Shown: positions 43,745 to 52,768, counted from the first letter of the stretch. The stretch is 64,000 nucleotides of DNA from Cellulophaga baltica (GCF_018861125.1 NZ_JAHKQN010000005.1:289939-353938), one strand, 5' to 3'. Made by a program: numbers and translations. Notes: a model not told the origin generated them from the sequence alone.

Positions 43745-45097
43745 TTAATCACAATTCATATCACTTTTAGAAGTAACATCAGCATTAGGAAAGCAAAAAC
43801 CCGTAGGCAGGCTTAAAGGGTCATATCTTTTTAAATTATTATCATACAAACTCTTTTCAATAAACACAGTCATTAAATCAATTTCCTCTTCAGTCAAACC
43901 TAAAGGAACAAACTTATCAGAAAGTGATCTTGTAGGCACGTTATCATTTTCTCTTACAGCATTATTTTTATAAACAATAATCTCTCTTACAGTAGAAAAG
44001 TTACCTCCATGACCGAAAAATTTAACGTCGGCTAAATTGTAAAGCTGAGGAACTTTAAACTTATAATAATCATTAGCATCGTTAGTGAAACCACCACGTC
44101 CTTTTTTAGTAGCATCATCAATAACACCATGAACATCAGCTCCTGCTAAATCATTCATTCCTAAACCGTAAAAAGCTTCTGAATTTAAAGCCGGGCCAGT
44201 ATGACATTCATAACATTTTGCTTTTCCAAAAAATAATATTGCACCTTCTTTTTCATTTTCAGTCATTGCAGAGGCATCACCTTTTAGCCAATTTTGAAAA
44301 TTTGTATTTGTTGCTAATAATGTTCTCTCATAAGCTGCAATTGCTAATCCTGCTGTTTCTAATGAATACCTTTCAGAAATATCTATATTAGAAAAAGCAT
44401 CATCAAACAAAGTTGTATAACTATTGGTGTCACAAAAATCTTTATCTAACATCATTCTATGAACAGACAAACCTGCGATAGCTTGAATTTCAACACCCTC
44501 AAAACCTAAAAAATTTATAGCTTTAGGTGTCCCTTCGGTCCAGTTTTCTTCCGTTCCAATATTAGCATCAGTAGCACCAAACTGACCATTCCAAAGCATT
44601 AATTTTTGATATGCTACATTTAAAACAGTGGGTGAACGTATTGGCTGAACATCTAAAGAATCAACAAATAAAGGATTAGCAATTCTACTCTCACCTTGAA
44701 CCCCAAAGCCCATACCACCTTCACCAATACCTTGTTGTATTCCACTTTGAAAACCAGCTGCACTGTGGTGACATGAAGCACATGAATACGTTTCTTTATT
44801 ACTATCACTTAAAGAGGCAAGCCCTATACCTGTTTCATTAAAGAGAAGCTTTCCTAAATTTACTTTAGCTTCAGTAATTGGATTATTAGGATCAGCAGGT
44901 ATATTGATATAGTCAGTATTTGAAGGAAGTATAAAATAATCTAAATCAGTAGCCAAACTCAATAATTTAGTTTCCAATAACTGATCTGTTTTTGTATAAC
45001 CTTCTATAGAAACGTAATCAGATTCATCATTACAGCTTATAAGAAATGAGAATATAAGTAAAACTAAAAGCTTTCTTAATCTTAAATTAATGTCCAT
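43745..45097 (-). CDS. Diheme cytochrome c peroxidase / MauG-like lipoprotein
   Basis: Exported diheme protein of 450 residues with lipobox FLISC at residue 22. The two c-type heme sites are C106-A-S-C109-H110 (in YSCASCHHSAAG) and C295-Y-E-C298-H299 (in KCYECHTGPALNS). The CCP/MauG fold is supported by the segments PIRSPTVLNVAYQ and PQLYNLADVKFFGHGG. Family members either reduce hydrogen peroxide or, as MauG and MbnH do, oxidise a partner protein through a bis-Fe(IV) state; which applies here cannot be told from the sequence. Start of the unit containing the divergent YHYH gene, and divergent from a monoheme protein gene. Confidence 0.93.
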   Translation of the reverse strand: MDINLRLRKLLVLLIFSFLISCNDESDYVSIEGYTKTDQLLETKLLSLATDLDYFILPSNTDYINIPADPNNPITEAKVNLGKLLFNETGIGLASLSDSNKETYSCASCHHSAAGFQSGIQQGIGEGGMGFGVQGESRIANPLFVDSLDVQPIRSPTVLNVAYQKLMLWNGQFGATDANIGTEENWTEGTPKAINFLGFEGVEIQAIAGLSVHRMMLDKDFCDTNSYTTLFDDAFSNIDISERYSLETAGLAIAAYERTLLATNTNFQNWLKGDASAMTENEKEGAILFFGKAKCYECHTGPALNSEAFYGLGMNDLAGADVHGVIDDATKKGRGGFTNDANDYYKFKVPQLYNLADVKFFGHGGNFSTVREIIVYKNNAVRENDNVPTRSLSDKFVPLGLTEEEIDLMTVFIEKSLYDNNLKRYDPLSLPTGFCFPNADVTSKSDMNCD

Positions 45098-45123
45098 GTG
45101 AATATTTGAATGGTTAGTGTTTG

Positions 45124-45131
45124 CAAAAATA
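45124..45131 (-). promoter_or_regulatory. Putative -7 box of the diheme peroxidase gene
   Basis: Minus strand TATTTTTG, perfect TAnnTTTG, 27 bases before the ATG; no -33 TTG seen. Confidence 0.4.
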
Positions 45132-45201
45132 ACGAAGAAGATAATTCATCCTAACTAAATTCGATAAACTACTTAATGTTATGTTAAAAAAAATAATTAA
45201 C

Positions 45202-45214
45202 TTATCACTGATAA
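45202..45214. promoter_or_regulatory. TTATC-N3-GATAA palindrome between heme genes
   Basis: Inverted repeat TTATCACTGATAA, directly followed by another GATAA (45216-45220). It lies in the 158-base gap between the divergent diheme and monoheme genes and could bind a shared regulator. Confidence 0.3.
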
Positions 45215-45255
45215 CGATAAATTAGCTTTATAAGCAATACAAAAAACAAACTATT

Positions 45256-45753
45256 ATGCTAAAAAAAATATTATTACTACTTGTTGTAATTTTTATAATA
45301 CTACAATTCTTTAGACCTGAAAAAAATAACTCTAATGATATAACATATGATATTTCAACTAAATATGAAATACCTGAAGAAGTGAATAATTTATTAAAGG
45401 TTTCTTGTAATGATTGTCATTCTAATAAAACAGAATACCCTTGGTATGCAAATATTCAACCTGTGGGATGGTGGCTAAATGATCACATTGAAGACGGGAA
45501 AAGGCATCTAAATTTTTCTGAGTTTACTAAAAAATCCATAGCAGTACAAAACCATAAACTAGAAGAAACCATTGAAATGGTTGAAAAAAAATATATGCCT
45601 ATAGATGATTATACAAAATTCGGGTTACATGAAGAAGCAAATTTAACTGATGAAGAGCGAAATGAGATAATAAATTGGGCTGAAACACAAATGAATTATT
45701 TAAAACAAACATACCCTGCTGATAGTTTAATTTTAAAAAGAAAACGTAACTAA
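45256..45753 (+). CDS. Heme-binding domain protein (monoheme c-type)
   Basis: Membrane-anchored or exported protein of 165 residues with one N-terminal hydrophobic segment (about 3-18). A single heme-binding CxxCH is C51-N-D-C54-H55 in VSCNDCHSNKTEYPWY, followed by ANIQPVGWWLNDHI and the GKRHLNFSEF segment; this is the Haem_bd (PF14376) family, frequent in Bacteroidota. Probable role: electron carrier in the periplasm. It is divergent from the diheme peroxidase, so the two may share control and electrons. Followed by a very strong bidirectional hairpin. Confidence 0.9.
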   Translation: MLKKILLLLVVIFIILQFFRPEKNNSNDITYDISTKYEIPEEVNNLLKVSCNDCHSNKTEYPWYANIQPVGWWLNDHIEDGKRHLNFSEFTKKSIAVQNHKLEETIEMVEKKYMPIDDYTKFGLHEEANLTDEERNEIINWAETQMNYLKQTYPADSLILKRKRN

Positions 45754-45800
45754 AATAAGCAAAAAGCCAGTAAATAAAATTACTGGCTTTTTGCTTATTT
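45753..45800. terminator. Large bidirectional terminator
   Basis: Perfect 21-base inverted repeat (arms 45753-45773 and 45780-45800) centred on a 6-base loop, with the core AAAAAGCCAGTAA / TTACTGGCTTTTT. It follows the heme protein stop (45753) and overlaps the stop of the GntR gene (45795), so it ends both. Confidence 0.85.
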
Positions 45801-46499
45801 ATAATTGTTACAAAATTCAATTAATGCATTAAAATGAACTTTCATAGCTTTAATAGCAATATCAGGTTCTTTATTTTTTATTGCCTGATATATAGCTTTA
45901 TGCTTATCAATTTCATCAGTAAAATCATCTTCATTACAAACCCTTGTATTTTTGAAGACAAAAATAATTTTAGGCATAATTTGTAACATTAATGCATTTA
46001 TAGTACTGTTTCCACAAGCTTTTGCTATTGCTAAGTGAAAGAGTAAATCTTCCTCTAAAGCATCCTCTTTATTATTAATTTTTTCAATATAATTATTTAA
46101 CGCTAACGCTATATTTTCAAGGTCATTATCTGACCTATATTTAGCCGCCAAAAAACTAGTTTTAGCTTCAAGCATAATCCTAGTCTCAACTAATGATTTA
46201 AAATTTTGCTTTTTTAAACTTACAATACCCTCTATAATACCATTCAGCGCTGTATGCCCTACATCAGCAACAAAAGTACCTGTTTGAGGCACTGATTTTA
46301 ATAATTCGTAATATTCAAGTTTGGCTATTGCTTCTCGAAGATTTCTTCTTGAAACATCAAACTTTTCACATAATACTCTTTCTGATGGAAGCTTATCTCC
46401 GGGTTCTAAGTTTTTATAAAGAATGTAATCTTTAATTTTAGAAAGCAACTCATTTTGAATATTACTAAGTTCTGATTTTTTACCAAATTTTAATTCCAT
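45795..46499 (-). CDS. GntR/FadR-family transcriptional regulator (FCD subfamily)
   Basis: Cytoplasmic DNA-binding protein of 234 residues. The winged helix (about 8-75) has LPSERVLCEKFDVSRRNLRE and the GntR wing VPQTGTFVADV. The C-terminal all-helical FCD effector domain (about 90-234) includes the metal/acid-binding region LLFHLAIAKACGNSTINALM, where the histidine of ligand-coordinating FCD domains appears. The frame extends 11 codons further upstream to 46532, but the ATG at 46499 (MELKFGKK) fits family starts better. It lies next to the SusC/SusD operon and is the natural candidate to bind the TGG-N4-CCA elements upstream of susC. Confidence 0.9.
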   Translation of the reverse strand: MELKFGKKSELSNIQNELLSKIKDYILYKNLEPGDKLPSERVLCEKFDVSRRNLREAIAKLEYYELLKSVPQTGTFVADVGHTALNGIIEGIVSLKKQNFKSLVETRIMLEAKTSFLAAKYRSDNDLENIALALNNYIEKINNKEDALEEDLLFHLAIAKACGNSTINALMLQIMPKIIFVFKNTRVCNEDDFTDEIDKHKAIYQAIKNKEPDIAIKAMKVHFNALIEFCNNYK

Positions 46500-46524
46500 A
46501 CTATTCAAAATGCATTTAAAATAG

Positions 46525-46547
46525 TTGATCAAATTGGTTATTTAACC
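46525..46547. promoter_or_regulatory. Palindromes upstream of the gntR gene
   Basis: TTGATCAA (46525-46532, perfect) followed by GGTTATTTAACC (46536-46547, 5-base arms). The stretch AAATTGGT (46531-46538) also occurs at the susC operator (51362-51369), so self-regulation is possible. Confidence 0.3.
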
Positions 46548-46604
46548 TGAAGAAATGAATACTATTAAATGAATATATTTTAACTACTAAAATTAATTTT
46601 TAAA

Positions 46605-46659
46605 AAGAAAACTTTATGTATCAACCACTTAAAAAACAATCAATACATAAAGTTTTCTT
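46605..46659 (-). terminator. Terminator after the susCD operon
   Basis: Seventeen-base arms (46605-46621 and 46643-46659, core AAAACTTTATGTAT / ATACATAAAGTTTT) separated by a 21-base loop, 27 bases past the SusD stop. Confidence 0.65.
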
Positions 46660-46685
46660 AAAAGTTTTTACTTATAAAAATTTCC

Positions 46686-48236
46686 TTAATTAGAAATATT
46701 AGGCATTCTATTTAATTCTTCGTCTGGAATTGGTGTATCATAATCAACAGCAGAACTCCAATCTGATTTTGCACCTTCATAACCAGAAGCACTAAATACC
46801 TCATCTCCTAATTCTCTTCTTTTTATATCATACCATCTAATTCCTTCAAAAGCAAGTTCTAATCTACGCTCTTCTAAAACATCATCAACAGTGACAGTAC
46901 CAGTAAGATCAGCAGGAACAGTACTAGCTGCTATAGTTTCTTCAACATAACCTCCATTAGTTGAACTACCACCTAATCTAGCTCTTTCTCTAACCAAATT
47001 AACATAAGTAAGCGCCGCCGCATTATTGCCTATTTCAACAGCTGCTTCTGCAGCAATTAATAATACTTCAGCATAACGTATCATTGAATAATTATGACTA
47101 GTTGCTCTTTTATTTGATCTTGCATATGGACCAGGGTAACGTGTGTATTTTGCAATGTATGGTCTGTTCGCTGCAAATGCATGTCCACTTTCAGTAAAGT
47201 TTGTATAATCTACTGTTACACCGCCAATTGTTGCTTCGGTTTGAAAAGAAACCCTTCTTCTGTAATCATCTTCATCAAAAGATTGGTAAACATCTAAAGA
47301 AGGAACTGCAATTGACCAACCTTCATCATCATCATCACCTCTTACACCTGTCATAGGGCAAGTTTGATCGTAAGCATTATCATCAGCTTCTACGTTGTTA
47401 TAATCTAAAGCAAAAATAGGCTCTAGAGAAGCGTCAATCTTTTCTGCATTAAATAAACTTTGAAAATCACTATCTAACGCATAATTATACGTACCTGCAT
47501 TATCAATAACTTCTTTTGCTTCATCATAAGCCATTTGCCAATATTCACTTCCAGAATCATTACCAGCCATTGTTAAATAAACTAAAGCTAAATAAGAACT
47601 CGCTGCTCCTTTTGAAGGTATTGCTCTAGAAGTAACAGTTTCTGGCAACCAAGTTTTAGCAAATTCTAAATCTGAAATAATATTCGCATAAACTTCTTCT
47701 TCTGAAGTACCACTTACATTCGCACCAGCATCAGTATCAGTAACCGGAGAATCAAAATATGGAATCTCACCAAACAATCTCACTAAATGAAAATAATAAA
47801 AAGCTCTTGCAAAATAAGCTTGTGCAGTAACAGGGTTTTTAACACTATCTTCTGCATCTACATCTTCAGCTCCAGCAATAGCTGTATTCGCAGCTGATAT
47901 TCCAAGATACATTCTTGTCCAAGGATCATAAACCATTTCATTATCACCTGAAATTGTATGTGTATTCATCTCAACCCTTCTAGTTTCTGTAGACTGAAGA
48001 TCTACCATATCAGAACGTAACATTAATGCTACAGATAATTTTCTACCCCAAACCTCTTCATTAATTGCATGCGTTAAAGCTCCATCAACTGCTGATTGAA
48101 TATCACTTGTATCTTCAAAATATCCTTCAGGAGATAATAAAGCTATAGGCTCTTCTTCTAAATCAGAGCATCCTATCGCAGAAAACCCTAAGCTTATACC
48201 TAGAATTAACTTATATATAAATCTTATATTTTTCAT
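46686..48236 (-). CDS. SusD/RagB family outer-membrane lipoprotein
   Basis: Substrate-capturing lid of a SusCD import complex, 516 residues, anchored to the outer leaflet: signal peptide and lipobox GFSAIGC near residue 23, followed by SDLEEEP, which suits the surface-export signal of Bacteroidota lipoproteins. The helical N-terminal half (AYFARAFYYFHLVRLFGEIPYF) and the RagB segment RYAEVLLIAAEAAVEIGNN are typical, as is the end LAFEGIRWYDIKRRELGD. It is 22 bases downstream of susC. The substrate cannot be told, and no glycoside hydrolase, sulfatase or peptidase gene accompanies the pair. Confidence 0.95.
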   Translation of the reverse strand: MKNIRFIYKLILGISLGFSAIGCSDLEEEPIALLSPEGYFEDTSDIQSAVDGALTHAINEEVWGRKLSVALMLRSDMVDLQSTETRRVEMNTHTISGDNEMVYDPWTRMYLGISAANTAIAGAEDVDAEDSVKNPVTAQAYFARAFYYFHLVRLFGEIPYFDSPVTDTDAGANVSGTSEEEVYANIISDLEFAKTWLPETVTSRAIPSKGAASSYLALVYLTMAGNDSGSEYWQMAYDEAKEVIDNAGTYNYALDSDFQSLFNAEKIDASLEPIFALDYNNVEADDNAYDQTCPMTGVRGDDDDEGWSIAVPSLDVYQSFDEDDYRRRVSFQTEATIGGVTVDYTNFTESGHAFAANRPYIAKYTRYPGPYARSNKRATSHNYSMIRYAEVLLIAAEAAVEIGNNAAALTYVNLVRERARLGGSSTNGGYVEETIAASTVPADLTGTVTVDDVLEERRLELAFEGIRWYDIKRRELGDEVFSASGYEGAKSDWSSAVDYDTPIPDEELNRMPNISN

Positions 48237-48258
48237 TATTTTTTGTTTTTAAATATTC

Positions 48259-51200
48259 TTAAAATGTTAAATTAAGGCTAAGACTAACAGATTTAACTGT
48301 TGGATAATTTCCAAAATCAAAACCTCTCACTGTATTACTCGATGTATTATTATCACCAGAGGCTCCAAAATAGTTTACTTCAGGATCCAAACCAGAGTAA
48401 TTTGTGAAAGTCAATAAATTCTGAGCACTTAATGATAATCTTAATTTTGACAGACCTATTTGATCAAGAATATCTGCAGGCAAATTATAACCTATAGCTA
48501 TATTTTTTAATCTTACATAACTACCATCTTCAACAAAACGAGAAGAAATTTCTCTATTACTATTGTTACCAACTCTAGGGTCATCTGTATCAGTATTTGT
48601 AGCTGTCCAAGCATTATTGTAATAATCGTAAGTAGTATTAGAATCACCATTATACAATTGCACATTAGTCATATTAAAAATATCTCCACCTTGAGAACCT
48701 TGAAAAAAGATATTTAAATCCCAGCTTTTATAGTTAAAGTTATTTGTAATACCCCAAGTAAAATCAGGATTTGGATTACCAATAATATCTCTATCAGAAG
48801 TATCAATATCTCCATCACCATCTAAATCAGAAAATAATGGGTCACCGGCAACACCATCAGTTAATGTTGCTGTACCTTCTGGTAAGTCACCTCCTTGATA
48901 TACACCTTCATAATTTAAACCGTAAAACAGACCTACTTCTTCTCCCTCTCTTAATATGTAGTTATTATCTACACTAAAATAACTAGGCGCTCCATTACCA
49001 AAGAAATCAGCTCCATTAATTAGGCTTTCTACAGTATTTTTATTTGTAGCAAAAACAAAATCAGTAGACCAACTAAAATTATCATTTGTAATATTTCTAG
49101 TATTTAAAGAAATCTCAAATCCTTTATTATTAATCTCACCAACGTTTGTAATAATCTCATCGTTAAGAAGACCAAAAGACCATGGTATACTATTATCAAA
49201 CATAAGTACATCTTTGGTATCAATGTTATAATAATCAACAGAAAGAGAGACTGCACTACTAAATAAACTTAAATCTAAACCTAGGTTCATTTGATAAGAA
49301 GATTCCCATTTTAAATTTGGGTTAGAATTTTGATATGGAGTAACTGCTGTTACCGTCTCACCATTACTTGAGGCGTATATGCTACTTAAAACTGCTAAAG
49401 ATTCGTAAGCACCAATTGATGGGTTACCTGTAACACCATAACTAGCTCTTAATTTTAAATTTGAAATTGTCTGACTATCTTTTAAAAAGTCTTCATTAGA
49501 CACTTTCCAACCTAAAGCTCCTGAAGGAAAAATTGCATATTTTTCATTAGCTGCAAAGTTTGAAGCACCATCTCTTCTTACCGTTGCAGTTAGTAAAAAT
49601 CTATCATCAAAATCAAAATTCGCTCTACCAAACTGAGATTGAATTTCTGTTTCATTAAAATATATATCTCCTGAAGAACCATTAATTAAACTTGTCGCAG
49701 TATATAATCCATAATAAGAAAATGAATCATCAATTGTACCAGTACCTTCGCTATAAGAACCTTTATTTGTAGTTTTTTGATAAGAATAACCTGCTAAAAG
49801 AGTTAAATTTCCTTTTCCAATCTCTTTTTTGTACGTTAAATAATTCTCATTTAATACAGACTTAGTTTTATCTTCTGAAATAATTGCTCTACCATCTACA
49901 CCACCTGATGTTAATGTTAAAGTTCTAGGAGTGTAAACTCCTCGAAATTCATTTTCAGTACTTAAACCAAAAGTTGTTTTAAAAGATAGACCGTCAAAAA
50001 TTTCATAATCAGCAAATAAATTAGCTCTAAAAATATCTATTTCGGTTTCATCTATTTTTTCAGTTGCAACTGCATAAGGGTTATCAACTTCATCACCAAT
50101 TTGATCATTTGTTGCAAATGTACCGTCATCATTATAAATACCTTTATCTGGAGCAAAACGCATAGCTAAAGAAACTACATCATCACCACCAACAGAAGCT
50201 GAACCATCTGATTGAGTAGAAACACCATTTTTAGTACTACTACTTCCTGTTAAGTTTAATCCTAATTTTAATTTATCAGAAACTTGAGCATCTATATTTG
50301 ATAAGAAAGATAATCTCTCATATCCAGAATTTATTAAAACACCTTCTTGATTGAAGTAAGTACCAGAAGCATAAACATTAATTTTTTCAGAACCACCAGA
50401 AAAAGCGATTTGATGATTTTGAGTGCTACCAGTTCTATAAATCAAATCTTGCCAATCTGTATCATAATCTCCTTGAACATAAGGAGTTGAATTACCTTGA
50501 TTAGTTCTTATTTGATTTTGATAATCAGCAAAATCAGACGCATTTAACAAGTCTAATCTATTTGAAGTACTTTGAACAGAATACGTTGAATTAAAATCAA
50601 TATCCATTCTACCACTTCTACCTTTTTTGGTAGTCACCATTATAACACCATTAGATCCTCTAGAACCATAAATTGCAGTAGCTGATGCATCTTTAAGCAC
50701 CTCCATAGATTGAATATCATTAGCTTGTGGCATTGTTGCACCAATAAAACCATCAACTACAATAAGAGGTGAACTACTTGCATTAATTGAAGTATTACCT
50801 CTAATTTTTATACTTATAGGAGCACCTGGTTCACCACCATTATTAGATTGTACAACTACACCAGCTGCACGACCTTGCAGTGCCTGTTCTGCATTTAATA
50901 CCGGAAAAGCAGTTAAATCTTCTGTTTTTACTGAAGACACAGAACCTGTAATATCACTCTTTTTTTGTGACCCATAACCAACAACAACTACCTCTTCTAA
51001 TAAACTAGCATCTTCTGCTAACGTAATGTCTAGTGTTGTTTGCCCTGTAATAGTAACTGATTTTTTAGAATATCCTAAAGAAGAGAATTCTAAAACATCT
51101 CCTTTTTTTACAGTTAATGAATAGTTCCCATCAAAATCTGTTGATGTTCCCGTTGTAGTATTTTTAATAACTACGTTCACTCCGGGAACAGGAACGCTAG

Positions 51201-51303
51201 TCTCGTCGATTACAGTACCGGTCAAATTGTAACCGTCCTGTGCAAATAATGACAAATTGAAAAACAATATCATCATTAAAATAAGTTGAGTTTTTAAATT
51301 CAT
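48259..51303 (-). CDS. SusC/RagA family TonB-dependent outer-membrane receptor
   Basis: TonB-dependent transporter barrel, 1014 residues from the ATG at 51303. A signal peptide (ending SLFAQ) is followed by the CarboxypepD_reg-like domain (about 25-95, LTGTVIDETSVPVPGVNVVI), a TonB box-plug boundary EEVVVVGYGSQKKSDITGSV, the plug with ALQGRAAGVVVQSNNG and SIRDASA-like KDASATAIYGSRGSNGV, and the barrel ending FDFGNYPTVKSVSLSLNLTF. The frame runs on to a TTG at 51363, but that overlaps the operator and the start of transcription, so the ATG is correct. It forms the importer with SusD and needs TonB energy. Confidence 0.95.
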   Translation of the reverse strand: MNLKTQLILMMILFFNLSLFAQDGYNLTGTVIDETSVPVPGVNVVIKNTTTGTSTDFDGNYSLTVKKGDVLEFSSLGYSKKSVTITGQTTLDITLAEDASLLEEVVVVGYGSQKKSDITGSVSSVKTEDLTAFPVLNAEQALQGRAAGVVVQSNNGGEPGAPISIKIRGNTSINASSSPLIVVDGFIGATMPQANDIQSMEVLKDASATAIYGSRGSNGVIMVTTKKGRSGRMDIDFNSTYSVQSTSNRLDLLNASDFADYQNQIRTNQGNSTPYVQGDYDTDWQDLIYRTGSTQNHQIAFSGGSEKINVYASGTYFNQEGVLINSGYERLSFLSNIDAQVSDKLKLGLNLTGSSSTKNGVSTQSDGSASVGGDDVVSLAMRFAPDKGIYNDDGTFATNDQIGDEVDNPYAVATEKIDETEIDIFRANLFADYEIFDGLSFKTTFGLSTENEFRGVYTPRTLTLTSGGVDGRAIISEDKTKSVLNENYLTYKKEIGKGNLTLLAGYSYQKTTNKGSYSEGTGTIDDSFSYYGLYTATSLINGSSGDIYFNETEIQSQFGRANFDFDDRFLLTATVRRDGASNFAANEKYAIFPSGALGWKVSNEDFLKDSQTISNLKLRASYGVTGNPSIGAYESLAVLSSIYASSNGETVTAVTPYQNSNPNLKWESSYQMNLGLDLSLFSSAVSLSVDYYNIDTKDVLMFDNSIPWSFGLLNDEIITNVGEINNKGFEISLNTRNITNDNFSWSTDFVFATNKNTVESLINGADFFGNGAPSYFSVDNNYILREGEEVGLFYGLNYEGVYQGGDLPEGTATLTDGVAGDPLFSDLDGDGDIDTSDRDIIGNPNPDFTWGITNNFNYKSWDLNIFFQGSQGGDIFNMTNVQLYNGDSNTTYDYYNNAWTATNTDTDDPRVGNNSNREISSRFVEDGSYVRLKNIAIGYNLPADILDQIGLSKLRLSLSAQNLLTFTNYSGLDPEVNYFGASGDNNTSSNTVRGFDFGNYPTVKSVSLSLNLTF

Positions 51304-51352
51304 TTCAAATTTTGTTTTAATTAATAATTTCTTTTTAAGAGTGTTTTTATAA

Positions 51353-51388
51353 TGGTTTTCCAAATTGGTGAACCAGTTTGGAAAACCA
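51353..51388. promoter_or_regulatory. Three phased TGG-N4-CCA elements: candidate GntR operator
   Basis: TGGTTTTCCA (51353-51362), TGGTGAACCA (51366-51375) and TGGAAAACCA (51379-51388) stand exactly 13 bases apart. Together they make a 36-base near-perfect palindrome (16 of 18 pairs match). The block begins 50 bases before the susC ATG and runs up to the -7 box, over the expected transcription start, the position of a repressor site. FadR/FCD regulators recognise TGGT-N-ACCA-type sites. Confidence 0.6.
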
Positions 51389-51394
51389 AATGTA
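51387..51394 (-). promoter_or_regulatory. -7 box of the susCD operon
   Basis: Minus strand TACATTTG, perfect TAnnTTTG, about 85 bases before the susC ATG and touching the third TGG-N4-CCA element. No -33 TTG is seen at the usual distance, so the promoter may need an activator. Confidence 0.5.
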
Positions 51395-51703
51395 TGTTAT
51401 TTTAAAGTTAAAAAATAATTTATTTATCAATTTGATATTTAAAATGAGTAAAAAATAGGCATTTGACAATTTTAATTAATTAAAATTACGAGTCTCATAT
51501 ATCAGCAAACCTACGCCAACATTGAAAAGTTCGACAAAATCGGATGGTATTATGGAATTAAAAAAAAATATAAAGAATTTTGTTAATTAACATAAACAGC
51601 TAACATATTTCACTTATAATTAAGCCTAATTGACTGAATTTGTATATATTATAACATAATTTAACTCATATTTGATATGAATTTTATTTAAAAATCCCTA
51701 ATT
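51395..51703. other. Non-coding gap between susC and the second YHYH gene
   Basis: AT-rich divergent control region. It holds the motif TTAATTAACATAAA (51583-51596), which recurs upstream of the beta-helix lipoprotein gene (53603-53616), and a TAACATA pair at 51589-51608. No ORF of note was found. Confidence 0.4.
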
Positions 51704-52714
51704 ATGAATACGAGCTTAACAATTATTAAGAGAATCAAAATTTTTAGTTTAGTAATAACCTTTACAACTATAAATTATTCTTGTAGTAGTGACAGTGAGA
51801 ATACCGATGAAACTTCAACTGAAGATGACGTAACAACTTCAACTTCTATTGATGTAAATTCTGATTACTTCACCTCATCGCTTTCAATTTCAACAATACC
51901 CTGCACTCTATCTGATGGAACGGAAACAGATTGTTACCAAATTGTAACAACTAGTACACCTGAAGATCATGATATGGGCCCTTGGTGTCCTGATAATATT
52001 GAAGACGATGCTGAAGCTGGTGGAATTTGGTTGGATGATGGCAACGTATACGATGTTGATGGTGCATTTGTTGAAAATTTATCAACCTTTTATAATGACG
52101 ACACTTGGTTAATGTATGATGATAACGGAGACGTTTATATTACAGAAACAGAAGAAGACTGTATAGCGGCAGCTAACCCTGATGTTGGTGAAGAATATAA
52201 AAACTATTGTGTAGAGTGTCTACCTTCTTATATTTCTGATCTTGAACAAACATGGATAATACCTATAACTCCAGAATACCAAACAAGTACATATAATTTT
52301 TTAGCTACAGGTGGTCCAGGAGTAGAAGCTGGTCCTTCAACGAGAGGAATTGCGCTTAATGGTATTGAATATTCCGCACCCGCACCAGTAAGTGACATTT
52401 TAGGCGCTTATACACTTGCCCCTTTTGATGATGCAGGTGGTCACATTAATGTTCACCAAGGATACCACTACCATGCAGCAACTGGTTATAGCACTACAAT
52501 TACGCAAACTGATGATCATGCTGCATTAATAGGTTATGCCATGGATGGATACGCAATTTACGAACTGACTGATGCAGATGGGAACGAACCTAGTGACCTT
52601 GATGACTGTCGTGGTCATTCAGATGATGTCCGTGGATACCATTATCATATAGATTCTGCAGGAAATAACAATTTTATCGATTGTTTACACGGGGCCTATG
52701 TAGCCAGTTACTAA
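51704..52714 (+). CDS. YHYH-domain lipoprotein (second copy)
   Basis: Lipoprotein of 336 residues. The lipobox ends NYSC near residue 27, followed by an acidic SSDSENTDETSTEDD tail, a good surface-export signal for Bacteroidota. The YHYH domain (about 195-336) is intact: IALNGIEYSAPAP, AGGHINVHQGYHYHA, IGYAMDGYAIYE, DLDDCRGHSDDVRGYHYHI and the closing CLHGAY. The two YHYH motifs are placed about 70 residues apart, so a bi-histidine metal site is plausible, but the activity of this family is not established. Cysteines at about 66, 76, 99, 150 and 164 may form disulfides. Divergent from susC, 400 bases away. Confidence 0.9.
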   Translation: MNTSLTIIKRIKIFSLVITFTTINYSCSSDSENTDETSTEDDVTTSTSIDVNSDYFTSSLSISTIPCTLSDGTETDCYQIVTTSTPEDHDMGPWCPDNIEDDAEAGGIWLDDGNVYDVDGAFVENLSTFYNDDTWLMYDDNGDVYITETEEDCIAAANPDVGEEYKNYCVECLPSYISDLEQTWIIPITPEYQTSTYNFLATGGPGVEAGPSTRGIALNGIEYSAPAPVSDILGAYTLAPFDDAGGHINVHQGYHYHAATGYSTTITQTDDHAALIGYAMDGYAIYELTDADGNEPSDLDDCRGHSDDVRGYHYHIDSAGNNNFIDCLHGAYVASY

Positions 52715-52727
52715 TTATAAAAAATAA

Positions 52728-52768
52728 GACAGTTTAAAGTACAAGTTTTTATAGTACTTTAAACTGTC
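52728..52768 (-). terminator. Terminator between the YHYH and OmpR-type genes
   Basis: Fifteen-base perfect stem GACAGTTTAAAGTAC / GTACTTTAAACTGTC. On the minus strand it runs into a T tract, so it chiefly ends the response regulator, whose stop codon (52759-52761) lies in the stem; it can also serve the convergent YHYH gene. Confidence 0.75.

Noticed and set aside
51304-51363. Longer SusC reading frame beginning at a TTG
   Set aside because: It would put the translation start inside the operator and upstream or at the predicted transcription start; the ATG at 51303 gives a proper signal peptide.
51353-51388. The 36-base palindrome as a terminator
   Set aside because: No gene ends there on either strand and there is no T tract; it sits in the susC promoter.
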